Shown here one piece after another: positions 35,522 to 44,877 of a DNA stretch of 64,000 nucleotides (position 1 is its first letter; the number at the start of each line of letters is the position of its first letter). Under the pieces are notes generated by a model that saw only the letters and a program-made list of their open reading frames with translations, was not told where the DNA came from and ran no database searches. This stretch comes from Rhodococcus jostii RHA1 (GTDB lineage: Bacteria; Actinomycetota; Actinomycetes; Mycobacteriales; Mycobacteriaceae). The DNA is taken from the NCBI RefSeq assembly GCF_000014565.1, contig NC_008270.1, positions 62,001-126,000 of the forward strand, given 5' to 3'. The position numbers were made by a program, and so were the translations under genes.

Positions 35522-36225
35522 CGGTTCCCTCCGGGGGCAGGAATGAAGGCGTCGGTGGCGGGAACGAGCGCGAGCTTGTTGGTCGTGCGGGTGAGTTCCG
35601 CGTTGAGCTGGTTCACCAGGTCGAGTGCCTGGGTGAGTTCGTTGTCGACGCCGGTCACGGTCGTGTTCGCGCCTGCCGATATCTGGTGCAGGGATGCCGC
35701 CGAGCCCTGCAATGTGGTGGCGACCCCCTCGAGCTGGCCGGCGATCTGTGTGTCACCTTGGCCGGCGGCGAGCAACGTGCGCGCGTTCGGCAGGAGGGCG
35801 TCGAGGTGGTCGACGTCGGTCGCGGTCGCAATGTTGAGCTGGGTCAAGACTCCTGTCAGTTCGTCGAGTTGTTTGCGGGCGGTGGCGGGCGCGGTCAGGT
35901 CCGCGCGTTGGGCGAAGAAGTCGTTGGTGAGGCGGAAGTTGTCCACGACGGTGCGCGCGCTGTGTTGCACCTGCAGCCCCTTGTGGATGGAGGCCACCAC
36001 CAGTGCGAACAGGACGACGGCGATGACCGCGGCGAGGCGGCCCAGCCACTCGGTTGCCACCGAGAACCCGGTCGCGTCGGGGATTGCTGGCACCAGCACA
36101 TCCGGCCGATGCGGCTTGGTGCCTTTCCGGTAGGGCAGCGCCGCCGCGGGCACATCGAATCGCTGATATTTGGTCACACCTCGGGGTGGGAACGCGTCGG
36201 GAGGTAAATCTTTGCGCTGCTGCAT
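35518..36225 (-). CDS. Single-pass membrane protein with helical stalk (D)
   Basis: 235 residues. A cytosolic N-terminal 55 residues rich in Pro and basic residues, one TM helix (LAAVIAVVLFALVVASIHKGL, about 62-80), then a long helical extracytoplasmic stalk with TTLQGSAASLHQISAG-like repeats. Co-translated with E. Function unknown. Confidence 0.6.
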   Translation of the reverse strand: MQQRKDLPPDAFPPRGVTKYQRFDVPAAALPYRKGTKPHRPDVLVPAIPDATGFSVATEWLGRLAAVIAVVLFALVVASIHKGLQVQHSARTVVDNFRLTNDFFAQRADLTAPATARKQLDELTGVLTQLNIATATDVDHLDALLPNARTLLAAGQGDTQIAGQLEGVATTLQGSAASLHQISAGANTTVTGVDNELTQALDLVNQLNAELTRTTNKLALVPATDAFIPAPGGNR

Positions 36226-36273
36226 ATCACGTCCAGTGGAAGTAGTGTCGGATCGTCGACGGTGAAAGGGTGC

Positions 36274-36807
36274 TCAGCCGGGAAGTGGAAGCATCTGGTT
36301 GATCGTTTTCGCCGCCTCGACCGAGACCCTCAGGTCACTCACCAGCCCCTGCACGATCACCAGCAGCTGGTTGCCTTGCTCCCCGAACGCTTCCGCGGAG
36401 GACACCAACGGGAGCACGGTGTTCTGGACCTCGCCGAGGATGGACTGGATGTTGGTGAGCTGATCGTTGGTCATCTGTGCACCCGAGGTGCTGCTGGCCA
36501 GCATCGCCGCCGCCGGGGCGATCGCCTCATCCAACTTCGTCAGCAGTGGACCGAGCGCGGAGGTGGCATCGAGCGCGGTCTGTGCCGTGTGGGTGAGCTC
36601 GGTCAGTTGCCGGAGTTGGCCGGTCACTTTGTCGTTGACGTCGACGATGTCCTGGGAAGCGGCGATGCTCGTCACGTTGGCGCGCTGCTGGTTGTCGAGG
36701 CGGGTGTTCAGGTTGAACACCACGAACGTGAGCAGCCCGAGTACACCGACCGCCACGATCGCCAGAACCATCCGGGCGGGACCGCCGCGGCGTCCGAAGA
36801 AAATCAC
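36274..36807 (-). CDS. Single-pass membrane protein with helical stalk (C)
   Basis: 177 residues from GTG 36807, chosen because AGGAG lies 7 bases upstream (an earlier ATG overlaps the previous gene). Starts VIFFGRRGG, TM helix LAIVAVGVLGLLTFVVF (about 14-30), then helical segments with DDs and Gln/Asn (TNDQLTNIQSILGEVQNTVL) and the ending MLPLPG. Function unknown. Confidence 0.6.
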   Translation of the reverse strand: MIFFGRRGGPARMVLAIVAVGVLGLLTFVVFNLNTRLDNQQRANVTSIAASQDIVDVNDKVTGQLRQLTELTHTAQTALDATSALGPLLTKLDEAIAPAAAMLASSTSGAQMTNDQLTNIQSILGEVQNTVLPLVSSAEAFGEQGNQLLVIVQGLVSDLRVSVEAAKTINQMLPLPG

Positions 36808-36817
36808 AGAACTTCTC

Positions 36818-37471
36818 CTATTTTCCTGACAGGTCGTTCGCGGATTCCTCCGCGGAGACCCGGGCATCGTGCACCTTCGCCGCTGTCGAACGGGCGTCGT
36901 CGAGGATGACCCCCAACGTGGCGCTGTCGGCCGCGAGGGCCGCGGTGGCGCCGTCGACGGGAGGCTGCAACGAGTTGATGTGCGTTGTCAGTGTGTCGAG
37001 GGAGGCGACGAGGTCGGTCACGTTCGCGCCGGCCTGATCGAGCGTCGCCTGCACATCGCCGCTGATCTGACCGGTCAAGGTATGGAGCTCGGTGGTGACG
37101 GTCGCATCGGTGACGAGAACACTTGCGAGCGCGGTCTTCATCTTCTCCAGCGACGCGAACGCGGACAGAGTCACCTTCTCGTGCTCGACGATCTTGTCCA
37201 GCGCAGGGTTGTAGTTGCCGGCGGATACCACCGCCTGGTCCAGGCGGTAGGGGGTGGCGGTCAGGTTGTAGATCCGCGGGCCCAGGTAGAACACCGAGAC
37301 CGGGATCAGGGCGAGCAGGAGCAACCCTCTGACGATGTTCGTGGCCTTCGACGCCCGAGGCGGTTCCCCGCCCTGCACGACGTCGTCGTCCGCATAGGGC
37401 AATTCGAACTGCATCGCCGGGTCCTCGGAGGCGTGACTGACCGGGCGGCTGCGGCCCGAGAGCGAGGTCAT
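36818..37471 (-). CDS. Single-pass membrane protein with helical stalk (B)
   Basis: 217 residues. Cytosolic N terminus of about 45 residues, TM helix (IVRGLLLLALIPVSVFYLG), then YNLTATPYRLDQAVVSAGNYNPALDKIVEHE and coiled segments. ATG at 37471 overlaps the SCP2-like gene stop by 4 bases. Same architecture as C, D, E and F. Function unknown. Confidence 0.6.
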   Translation of the reverse strand: MTSLSGRSRPVSHASEDPAMQFELPYADDDVVQGGEPPRASKATNIVRGLLLLALIPVSVFYLGPRIYNLTATPYRLDQAVVSAGNYNPALDKIVEHEKVTLSAFASLEKMKTALASVLVTDATVTTELHTLTGQISGDVQATLDQAGANVTDLVASLDTLTTHINSLQPPVDGATAALAADSATLGVILDDARSTAAKVHDARVSAEESANDLSGK

Positions 37472-37923
37472 GGTTCGATCACCGAGACCAACGCAATGGT
37501 GCGCAGCGCGGTCACGGTGTGGGTGAGCAGACCCTTCACGACCAGCTTGCGTGTGAGGATCGCACCGAGCACCGTCATGCCCCGGCCGGTGAAGAAGCCC
37601 ACCGGGATGAGCCCGCCGGCCTTCATCGGCAACTGTGACACATCCAGGATCTGATCGACGGTGGCGATGACGGTCACGGCTGGCTTCCCGACGACGTCGT
37701 TGTAGACGACCGCCTCGTCGGTACCGAACACGATCGTGCACGCGGAATCGGTATCCGTGCTGATGATGGAAACCGGCCGAGTGATCTTTCGTGCGACGGT
37801 GATTCGTGCCGGGAAGTTCTCGAGGTTTTGCCCGAGCAGCATTCCGACAATGTTGGCGACGCCATTCGCCTCCTGCCCGTCGTACTCGGATACAGGGTAC
37901 GTGCCGGATTCAACAGTGGTCAT
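37468..37923 (-). CDS. SCP2-like small protein (A), first gene of the membrane cluster
   Basis: 151 residues, no signal peptide. The second half (CTIVFGTDEAVVYNDVVGKPAVTVIATVDQIL then LVVKGLLTHTVTALR) has the beta-sheet and terminal-helix pattern of sterol-carrier-protein-2 domains, which bind acyl chains or sterols. The match is from pattern recognition and is moderate. It heads an operon of five membrane proteins through an ATGA overlap, hinting at hydrophobic-substrate handling near the membrane. Confidence 0.5.
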   Translation of the reverse strand: MTTVESGTYPVSEYDGQEANGVANIVGMLLGQNLENFPARITVARKITRPVSIISTDTDSACTIVFGTDEAVVYNDVVGKPAVTVIATVDQILDVSQLPMKAGGLIPVGFFTGRGMTVLGAILTRKLVVKGLLTHTVTALRTIALVSVIEP

Positions 37924-38031
37924 GGGGGGTGGGCCTTTCAGAGCAGGGGTGACGGCGTTTCGTGCGGTCTCGCACGGAGGACTCGCCCGGATGAGGGGTC
38001 GGGCGCGTCCCCGTGCGAGAGTTTCGTGGGA

Positions 38032-38163
38032 TCAGACGTCCCAGTCGGTGGGGACCTGACCCCAGGTGAGCAGGAAGTTGTTGAGTGCTCCCGCGTTCTC
38101 GATCGCCGCGGACATCGGCCCCTTGACGAACTTGATCTGCCCCGCTGACTCTGGATCCCATGG
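38032..38163 (-). pseudogene. C-terminal gene remnant upstream of the membrane cluster
   Basis: After an in-frame TAA at 38164-38166 the - strand is open and protein-like without a start: KFVKGPMSAAIENAGALNNF, LLTWGQVPTDWDV, stop at 38032. It looks like the 3' end of a lost gene that preceded the SCP2-like gene by about 110 bases. Family not recognised. Confidence 0.45.
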
Positions 38164-38418
38164 TTAGGGTGCGCTGGGGTCACGTCGGTTGCTGCTGGGG
38201 TGCTGGATCGCATCGATGGATCGGACCGGTAATCGAACGACGCGATGTATGCGTTCGCCGCAAGTCTGCATTCGTACTCGAATCTACTGTGCGTGCGTGC
38301 GTGCGACAGCGTTCAGTCGATCTCAACGCGCCGGTGCGCGAGACGCATTCTCCGGCCATTCAGGTTCTTTCCAACTCGACGACGACAAGAGAAACTGTCT
38401 AGTTTGGCTCGAACACCT
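38164..38418. other. Region without a supported gene
   Basis: About 255 bases between the gene remnant and the terminator. Composition is less GC-biased than its neighbours; nothing recognisable. Confidence 0.3.
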
Positions 38419-38458
38419 GGAGGGCGTGAGCGGGAAACGTTGCGCACTCACGCCCTCC
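38419..38458. terminator. Strong hairpin terminator
   Basis: GGAGGGCGTGAG (38419) pairs perfectly with CTCACGCCCTCC (38447), a 12-bp stem with a 16-base loop. It lies 14 bases beyond the stop of the leftward duplicated-domain gene and separates that gene from the cluster to its left. Confidence 0.8.
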
Positions 38459-38471
38459 GGTACCCGCCCAC

Positions 38472-39518
38472 TCAGGAAGTGACGAGAGTCCCCTCGCGTG
38501 GCCTCACCTGCGGTGCGCTCGGTTGGCGCACGGCGAGTCCGATTGCGCCAGCGAAAATCACGAATGACCCCGGAACGAAGAACCACCAGGACAGCGTGGC
38601 CGCCGCTTCATGGGCCGTGGGGATGCTCGCCGCCAGTTGGAAGCTTCCAACGTTCTGCTCGATGCCGCTAACTAAGCCTTGGAAGCGTGGGAGGATCGTG
38701 TTTAGCTGATCCACTCCGGTGGAGACGGAAGGGAAGTTCTGCGCCATGAAGTTGTGGAACTGCGTCGGGTCCATCTTCAGCGCGGCGGCCAGGGCCGGGA
38801 GCATCTGCCCCTGCAACTGATCGGACAGTTCCTGAATGACGTTCATGTCCACCCTAACGGCGGCCGCACCATCGTCGGTAAAAACCGTTGCAAACGAGGT
38901 AGTTAGGTCGTCAACTGCTTGGGTCTTCTGCGGAACAGACAACACCAGGGGGGCAATAATGAAAACCGCACCCACCATCGCGCTTATGAGCAGGGTGGCC
39001 CGCACCAGTCCGGCACGATTGTTGCCTCCTCCCACTATCAGTGCTCCGCCTGCGAGCATGAATAGGGTTGCTCCCGGGATCAAGAACAGGAACGGTACCG
39101 TAGTGCTGGGCACGAAACCTGTAGGAATCTGGTCTGCGCTATGGAAGTTCGGCGCCTGAGTCTCCAAGCCGGTCACTAGAGCCTGGAACTTAGGCAGTAT
39201 CGTATCGAGTTGAGAGACACCATATGCCACCTCGGGAAAGTTCTCCCCCATGTAGCTCTGGAACTGGTCGGGCGTCATACCCAGCGCACCGGGGAGCGCG
39301 GGCAAGGTCTGTGCTTGGAGCTGGTTGGACATTGTCTGGACCGTGTCCATATCTTTGCGAGTCTGAGCCAATGACGCTGGCTCAAAACTTGCCCGCAGGC
39401 TCCCCGTAAGGTGCTCTACCCCTTGTGTCTTCTGAAGCATGCTCGTGACAAGGGGGAAGAGGAAGAGTGCAGCACCTAGCACGGCTATGACCGCTAGAGC
39501 TAGCTTCTTTGCCGGCAT
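38472..39518 (-). CDS. Membrane protein with two tandem copies of one domain
   Basis: 348 residues. An N-terminal TM (LALAVIAVLGAALFLFPLV), a helical extracytoplasmic domain, two central TMs (about 138-160 and 172-195), a second copy of the domain and a final TM (WWFFVPGSFVIFAGAIGLAV). The copies align well: PDQFQSYMGENFPEVAYGVSQ with PTQFHNFMAQNFPSVSTGVDQ, and LDTILPKFQALVTGLE with LNTILPRFQGLVSGIE. The second half also repeats QKTQAVDDLT for QKTQGVEHLT. It lies upstream of the single-pass protein cluster, same strand. Function unknown. Confidence 0.7.
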   Translation of the reverse strand: MPAKKLALAVIAVLGAALFLFPLVTSMLQKTQGVEHLTGSLRASFEPASLAQTRKDMDTVQTMSNQLQAQTLPALPGALGMTPDQFQSYMGENFPEVAYGVSQLDTILPKFQALVTGLETQAPNFHSADQIPTGFVPSTTVPFLFLIPGATLFMLAGGALIVGGGNNRAGLVRATLLISAMVGAVFIIAPLVLSVPQKTQAVDDLTTSFATVFTDDGAAAVRVDMNVIQELSDQLQGQMLPALAAALKMDPTQFHNFMAQNFPSVSTGVDQLNTILPRFQGLVSGIEQNVGSFQLAASIPTAHEAAATLSWWFFVPGSFVIFAGAIGLAVRQPSAPQVRPREGTLVTS

Positions 39519-39838
39519 TCTGGTCTCCTAGTTTCCGAGTTCTTGATCCCCGCAATCTGATTTACCGAGTCGGTGTGAGATGCGGCTCAGACGGCAGCCG
39601 CCCGCTGGATGTGAGGTGCGACATCCGGGGGTTTCACGTATCAGTTGTCTGCATGGGAGTTGAGCATTTCTGACTGATTTCACGCGAGCATTGTGCTGGC
39701 GACATCAGCGAGTTGTAGTTGCCGCACTTGAAACGTCGAGTGCGAATTCGGGTCATCAGGTGTCAGCCCCAATGAATCCGCGGCCCGGCCATACCGTCGG
39801 TGGGCTTGAGATACTTTCACCGCCGACGAACCAAAACC
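39519..39838. other. Junction between the membrane cluster and the catabolic genes
   Basis: 320 bases, no gene-like frame. It presumably contains the promoter of the leftward 348-residue protein gene; no motif recognised. Confidence 0.3.
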
Positions 39839-40849
39839 TCAGGCGTGACTGCTGAGCAAGTCCAAGGCAACGTCGACGATCATGTCTTCCTGCCCGCCGA
39901 CCAGTTCACGTTTACCGACCTCGAGGAGAATTCTGCGGGTGTCGAGTCCGTATTCGATCGCGGCACGTTCGGCGTGACGCAGGAAGCTTGAGTACACCCC
40001 TGCATATCCGAGCGTGAGGGTTTCGCGGTCCACCTGAACGGGGCGGTCCTGCAATGGACGTACCAGATCGTCGGCGGAATCTTGTAGGGCAAAAAGGTCA
40101 CATCCGTGCTCCCAACCTTGGAGGGTCGCCACTGCGATGAAGGCCTCGATCGGACAGTTCCCCGCACCCGCACCTTGCCCCGCGAGCGACGCATCTACGC
40201 GGGTCACGCCTTCTTCGACGGCAACTACGGAATTGGCCACCGAGAGTGACAGATTCTCGTGGGCATGAATACCGATCTGAGTAGCCTCATCAAGGACATC
40301 CCGGTACGCGCGTACCCGGTCTCGCACATCACTCATCGTCAGCCGACCGCCCGAGTCGGTGACGTAGACGCAGTGTGCACCAGCTTGTTCCATGAGCTTG
40401 GCCTGCCGGGCCAACTCGGCTGGAGCGGCCATGTGTGACATCATGAGGAATCCGGAGACATCCATACCCAGCTCGCGAGCACGTGAAATATGCTGGACCG
40501 CAATGTCTGCCTCGGTTGCATGTGTGGCCACGCGCACGGAACGTACACCCAGGGTGTGTGCGTGTTCGAGTTCGGCGATCGTGCCGATACCGGGCAACAG
40601 CAGTGTCGTCAGCTTGGCGTTGGTCACCACGTCTGCTGCGGCAGTAATCCATTCCCAGTCGGTGTTGCTGCCCGGACCGTAGGTGAGACTGCTGCCGGCA
40701 AGGCCGTCGCCATGCGATACCTCGATTGCGTCGACACCGGCGGCATCAAGCGCGGCCGCGATGGTGCGCAGTTGTGCGGGTGCGAGGCGGTGGCGGATCG
40801 CGTGCATTCCGTCGCGGAGGGTGACGTCCTGAATGTAGAGCCGGGTCAT
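39839..40849 (-). CDS. bphF: 4-hydroxy-2-oxovalerate aldolase
   Basis: 336 residues of the DmpG/BphF/HsaF DRE-TIM family: [15 protein letters not shown] (metal-binding Asp and catalytic Arg), [31 protein letters not shown] (His-x-His metal ligands) and [12 protein letters not shown]. It cleaves 4-hydroxy-2-oxovalerate to pyruvate and acetaldehyde (or higher homologues) and channels the aldehyde to the paired dehydrogenase. The start overlaps that gene's stop by ATGA. The aldolase looks intact although its partner is interrupted upstream, which may also reduce its transcription. Confidence 0.92.
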   Translation of the reverse strand: MTRLYIQDVTLRDGMHAIRHRLAPAQLRTIAAALDAAGVDAIEVSHGDGLAGSSLTYGPGSNTDWEWITAAADVVTNAKLTTLLLPGIGTIAELEHAHTLGVRSVRVATHATEADIAVQHISRARELGMDVSGFLMMSHMAAPAELARQAKLMEQAGAHCVYVTDSGGRLTMSDVRDRVRAYRDVLDEATQIGIHAHENLSLSVANSVVAVEEGVTRVDASLAGQGAGAGNCPIEAFIAVATLQGWEHGCDLFALQDSADDLVRPLQDRPVQVDRETLTLGYAGVYSSFLRHAERAAIEYGLDTRRILLEVGKRELVGGQEDMIVDVALDLLSSHA

Positions 40850-41021
40850 TGTGCTACCGCCGTTCTGGTTTCGAGCCGTTCGGCCAATCGTTCACCGGTG
40901 CGCAGAGCGGCCGAGGTCATGATGTCGAGATTGCCTGCATACGAGGGGAGATAGTGTGCGGCCCCCTCCACCTCGAGGTAGATCGATACCTTCCACCGCG
41001 GGCGTTCCGTGCCGCGTTCGA

Positions 41022-41955
41022 CTAGGGCATGTCTCCCAATAGTTTGAGCCATTCGACGATGCCGGCGAGAAGGAATCCAGCCCGGTAAGTCAGCGCAAGC
41101 TTGTCATACCGGGTTGCCACCGCTCGCCACTGTTTTGCCTTGTTGAAGGCCCTTTCCACTACGTTGCGGCCCTTGTACGACTCGGCATCGAAGTTCGGTG
41201 GCCGACCGCCCGCGCTGCCCTTGTTCTTGCGGTTGGCCACCTGATCGGACTTCTCGGGAATGACCGCCTTGATGCCCTTGCTGCGTAGCAGTTCTCGATT
41301 GGCCTTGGATGTGTACGCCTTGTCGGCACGGACCTCGTCCGGGCGCGTGCGGGGTGCGCCGCCACCGATGCGCGGCACGCAGATGCCCTCCAGGAGCGGG
41401 CCGAACATCGGGCTGTCGCCTGCCTGGCCAGGACCCACCAGCACCGACAAGGGACGTCCGTCGCCATCGCATGCCAGGTGGACTTTGCAGGTCAGCCCGC
41501 CGCGGGACCGGCCGATGCCGTGATCGACCGGTTCGTCAAGCAGATTCGTGTAATTCGGTAGATCCCCCTGTGTCACGCGCGGCGTTGGCGCCGTGCTGGT
41601 GCACCCGCACCACGGTGGAATCCACCGACACCGCCCAATCCAGGTCGCCACCGGCATCGGCCATCGCGGCCAGGGCTATGAGTACCCGATCCCACGTTCC
41701 ATCCCCGGCGTAGCGTCGGTGCCGTTTCCACACCGTCTTCCAGGGGCCGAAATGCGCAGGTAGATCCCGCCACGGGAGCCCGGTACGCAGCCGGTAGAGC
41801 ATCCCCTCCACCACGAGCCGGCTGTTCTGGAACTTCCGCCCCCGCAGCCCATCCGAACTGGGCAACAGCAGCGCAAGCAACTCCCACTGCTTGTCCGTCA
41901 ACACCTCAAACCGATTAACAACGTCTGCCACAGCGAAGAGTCTGCAGCACAACAC
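41022..41955 (-). CDS. IS5-family transposase, two frames joined by frameshift (copy 2)
   Basis: Frame A runs 41955-41536 (139 residues) and frame B continues to 41022; both are identical in sequence to copy 1, including the G5 slip site in the overlap and the final TAG completed by the target CTAG. Conservation of the frame arrangement in both copies supports programmed frameshifting over decay. Confidence 0.88.
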
Positions 41956-41978
41956 CCCAAATCATTGGGAGACACGCC
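41026..41978 (-). mobile_element. IS5-family (IS427-like) insertion sequence, copy 2
   Basis: 953 bp between CTAG at 41022-41025 and 41979-41982, in opposite orientation to copy 1 and encoding identical products. Ends again differ by one base (GGCATGTCTCCC versus GGCGTGTCTCCC). Identity implies recent transposition. It splits the acetaldehyde dehydrogenase gene. Confidence 0.9.
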
Positions 41979-42746
41979 CTAGCGTGCTGAGTGGCACGTC
42001 GTCCGTCACCGTTGTGATCTGCACGTCTTGCTTTAGCCGATAGCCGGGAACGTATTCAGACACTTCGGCGACGCGCCGGTGCACGCTGTCCCGGATGGCG
42101 TCGTGGTCGGCGTCCCCGATCAGGCAAAGGATGGTATCTCGCATGATCAGAGGAGGATCCGCTGGATTGAGCACGATGATCGCCTTGCCGCGATGGGCGC
42201 CACCGACCACTTCGATTGCCTTCGAGGTGGTCTCGGTGAATTCGTCAATGTTGGCGCGTGTGCCCGGCCCCGCTGATCGGGAGGCGATTGACGCGACGAT
42301 TTCGGCGTAGGCCACGGGGGCCACGTGTGACACTGCCGCCACCATCGGGATGGTGGCCTGACCACCGCACGTCACCATGTTCACGTTCCGTGCCGCGAGG
42401 TTCTCCTCGAGGTTCACCGCAGGTACCACGTAGGGGCCGATCGCGGCCGGAGTCAAGTCCACGAGCTGCTTGCCGAACGGTTCGAGGGCCGCCGCGTTCG
42501 CCACGTGCGCCCTTGCTGATGTCGCATCGAACACAATCGAGATCTGGTCGAAGCCGGGGATGTCCAGCAGACCGGCCACGCCGTCCGCGGTGATCGGTAT
42601 GCCGAGGCGTCCAGCACGCTGGAGGCCGTCCGACTCGGGGTCGATACCGACCAGGGCGGCGACCTCGAGGGTTTGGGACAGGCGCTGAATCTTGAACATC
42701 AGATCGGTGCCGATGTTGCCCGACCCGATGATTGCGACCTTGGTTG

Positions 42747-43595
42747 TCACTGCATCTCGCCCTTCTCGAATGTTGCTTTCACGGACCCGAGGCCGCTGAT
42801 CGTTGCCGTGTACGACCGGCCCGATTCGACTGGGACCACGGGACCGAGGGCTCCGGAGAGCACGAGATCACCGGCACGAAGAGGTGATCCGTATTCGTAG
42901 ACCGTGCGCGCGAGCCATTGCACTGCATGCATAGGGTCGCCGAGACAGTCGGCGCCGGTGCCCGATGACACCTGCGCGCCATCCGCAGCCATCGTCATCG
43001 TCATCTGTGTCAGGTCGAGGTCGCCGACGGTCACCACATCATCCCCGATGACGTATTGGGCTGAAGAGGCGTTGTCGGCGACTGTGTCGACGATAGTGAT
43101 GTCCCAGTCACGGATGCGGCTATCGACGATCTCGAGTGCTGCCACCGCAGTGCCTGCGGCACTGCGGATCCGAGCCAGGTCGAAGTTGCCGTCAGCCAGG
43201 TCTTCGGACAGCATGAACGCGATCTCGGCCTCGACCTTTGGTTGCAGTAGTCGGTCGATTGCGATCGGTATGTGCTGTTTCCGGGCCATATCAGCGAAGA
43301 GCACACCGAAGTCGGGTTGGTCGACGCCGAGTTGCTGTTGAACAGCACGCGAGGTCAGACCGATCTTCCGCCCGACGATCCGCCGGCCCGAGGCGAGCGC
43401 CTTCTCCGTCAGGATCTGTTGGACTGCGTACGCGGCGGAGATGTCACCGGGGGAGAGTAAGTCCCGCACGGGCAGGCATGGCCGGCACTCGTGTGCAGCC
43501 TCCGCCAGTCGGTCAGCGGCGCGTTGCACCGGTGTGTCGTTGACGGCCGGGTTCAGGCTCGTTCGCGTGGGTACGTTGGTCGTTGTTGCCTTCAT
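42747..43595 (-). CDS. bphE: 2-hydroxypenta-2,4-dienoate hydratase
   Basis: 282 residues of the BphE/DmpE/MhpD family: [47 protein letters not shown] (metal-ligand Glu pair), ALEIVDSRI and GDLVLSGAL. It hydrates 2-hydroxypentadienoate to 4-hydroxy-2-oxovalerate, the aldolase substrate. The start MKATTTN at 43595 was chosen because upstream sequence overlaps the hydrolase remnant and is not conserved. Overlaps bphG by ATGA, giving the standard bphE-G-F order. Appears intact. Confidence 0.9.
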   Translation of the reverse strand: MKATTTNVPTRTSLNPAVNDTPVQRAADRLAEAAHECRPCLPVRDLLSPGDISAAYAVQQILTEKALASGRRIVGRKIGLTSRAVQQQLGVDQPDFGVLFADMARKQHIPIAIDRLLQPKVEAEIAFMLSEDLADGNFDLARIRSAAGTAVAALEIVDSRIRDWDITIVDTVADNASSAQYVIGDDVVTVGDLDLTQMTMTMAADGAQVSSGTGADCLGDPMHAVQWLARTVYEYGSPLRAGDLVLSGALGPVVPVESGRSYTATISGLGSVKATFEKGEMQ

Positions 43596-43602
43596 CGCGT
43601 GA

Positions 43603-43968
43603 TCACGCCGTCCGGGGAGAGTAGGTCGGGAGGAATTGGTCGACAGATGCGACGAACTCGGCGGCACGCTCGATCTCGGTCCAGCGTCTACAGTGGCATA
43701 TGACATGGAGATCGACGTTGGGGAGACGCCTGAGCATGTTGACCCGACGTCGAGCGGAATCACTCGATCCTGGCGGTCTGGTGCCAGAGCGTGATGATTC
43801 TCGGCGAGCGGCGCGATCGTATGCTGCCAAGTTCGCTGAGGCCGACACGCCGGGTCCGGATCCGTGCAACAGCAACGCGGGTTCGTCGGGTCCGGCCTTG
43901 TGATAGCGCGTCGTGATGCCGTCTACGTCGATCGTGTGGCTGGAACTCTCTATCGTCGTGACAGTCAT
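43603..43968 (-). pseudogene. meta-Cleavage product hydrolase with internal deletion
   Basis: The N terminus (IDVDGITTRYHKAGPDEPAL, LLLHGSGPGVSASANLA) is that of BphD/EtbD-type C-C bond hydrolases, and the last 45 residues (RLPNVDLHVICHCRRWTEIERAAEFV) match the family's C-terminal end, where GHCGHW should carry the catalytic His (here CHCRRW). The roughly 160 residues between, including the nucleophilic Ser and Asp, are gone. Total 121 codons versus about 285. It cannot hydrolyse the ring-fission product. Confidence 0.85.
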
Positions 43969-44019
43969 ACGCGGCGCCTTCCGTAGAAGATTGCAGTCAT
44001 TTTGTGGGGTCGTAAGGGG

Positions 44020-44664
44020 TCAGGAGTCGACGGTCATGCCCTGGGCAAGGCGTTCGGCGGTACCTCGCAGCGACGCCAGCGGGACCACTTCGTGAACCAG
44101 GCCCGCATGGTGCGCTTGTAATGCCGTCACAGGGTTGTGCACGGTCGGGTTTGTGGCGCAGATCGTGCGAAGTCCTGCCGGCAATCCACCCTCCCTGTTG
44201 CTCACATCATCTGCAGGGGTGAAACGAGGCGGCTCGAAGAAGGAGGCGTTGCTGGACGCGACGACGACATCGGCATCACGCAAGAATCGGAATGATTCTC
44301 GACAGGCGATGCCGTTCACGGTCACGATCAGGTGTTTGTCGACGCCGCATTCCTTCGGGCTGATTCGTGGAAACGCTCCCGATCCCACGTCATCGCCACC
44401 ACTGGGAACGGGCTCCGGCGGATCGCGCACGTCGAATCCCATGCAGAATGCTTCGACACCGGCGGCGGACACGATGATCGAGTGGATGCTCGCGTCGTCC
44501 CGAACCAGCGACCACAGCTGCTGTAGCCGCTTGGCCATGGTCGCATTGATGGCATTGAGCGCAGTGGTCCGATTCAACGTCACGCGCAACACTCCGTCGT
44601 GCTGATCGCACAGCACGCGGCTATAGGTGTCCTCTTCTGCCGCAACGAGGTTTGGCAGCACCAT
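44020..44664 (-). pseudogene. Enoyl-CoA hydratase/isomerase homologue, degenerate
   Basis: 214 codons from MVLPNLVAAEE against about 260 in the family. Early parts are good (VLRVTLNRTTALNAINATM; FCMGFDVRDP), and IVTVNGIACRESFRFLRDADVVVASSNASFFEPP aligns, but the oxyanion-hole Gly-Gly is replaced by Arg-Glu. The segment after it (FTPADDVSNREGGLPAGLRT) looks frame-scrambled before recovering as HAGLVHEVVP. The C terminus is short. Probably inactive; transcribed divergently from the acyl-CoA synthetase. Confidence 0.65.
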
Positions 44665-44877
44665 CACAACCTCCGGTTCCTGTCGAACCGCTGTTCGACA
44701 CGGCTTCGTGTGCGTGCTCAACAGTTCTGCGACAGATCGTGTTCCACCATTCAACGATCCACGGCTGCCCACGAACATCCGGGAAAACTACGGAAGTTGA
44801 CTCGGCTGCCGCTCGATACCGTGTGGTGTGGCCACGCGGTGTGGCAGTGACGTTGACGTTGTCGTGGAGGTGGACCG

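Larger units (their letters stand above)
40846..42750 (-). pseudogene. bphG: Acylating acetaldehyde dehydrogenase interrupted by IS5-family element
   Basis: 42750-41979 joined to 41021-40846 restores an exact 315-residue DmpF/BphG protein. Visible are the NAD-binding [13 protein letters not shown], the catalytic Cys in [12 protein letters not shown] and [11 protein letters not shown]; after the break [20 protein letters not shown] and [18 protein letters not shown] complete it. The element sits after about residue 256, flanked by CTAG. The enzyme would convert the aldolase's acetaldehyde to acetyl-CoA; the lost 60 residues belong to the conserved core, so the product should be inactive. Confidence 0.9.

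Noticed and set aside
34970..36133. 387-codon + strand frame across the stalk-protein genes
   Set aside because: Low-complexity Gly/Arg shadow; the - strand genes have TM helices, overlaps and ribosome sites.
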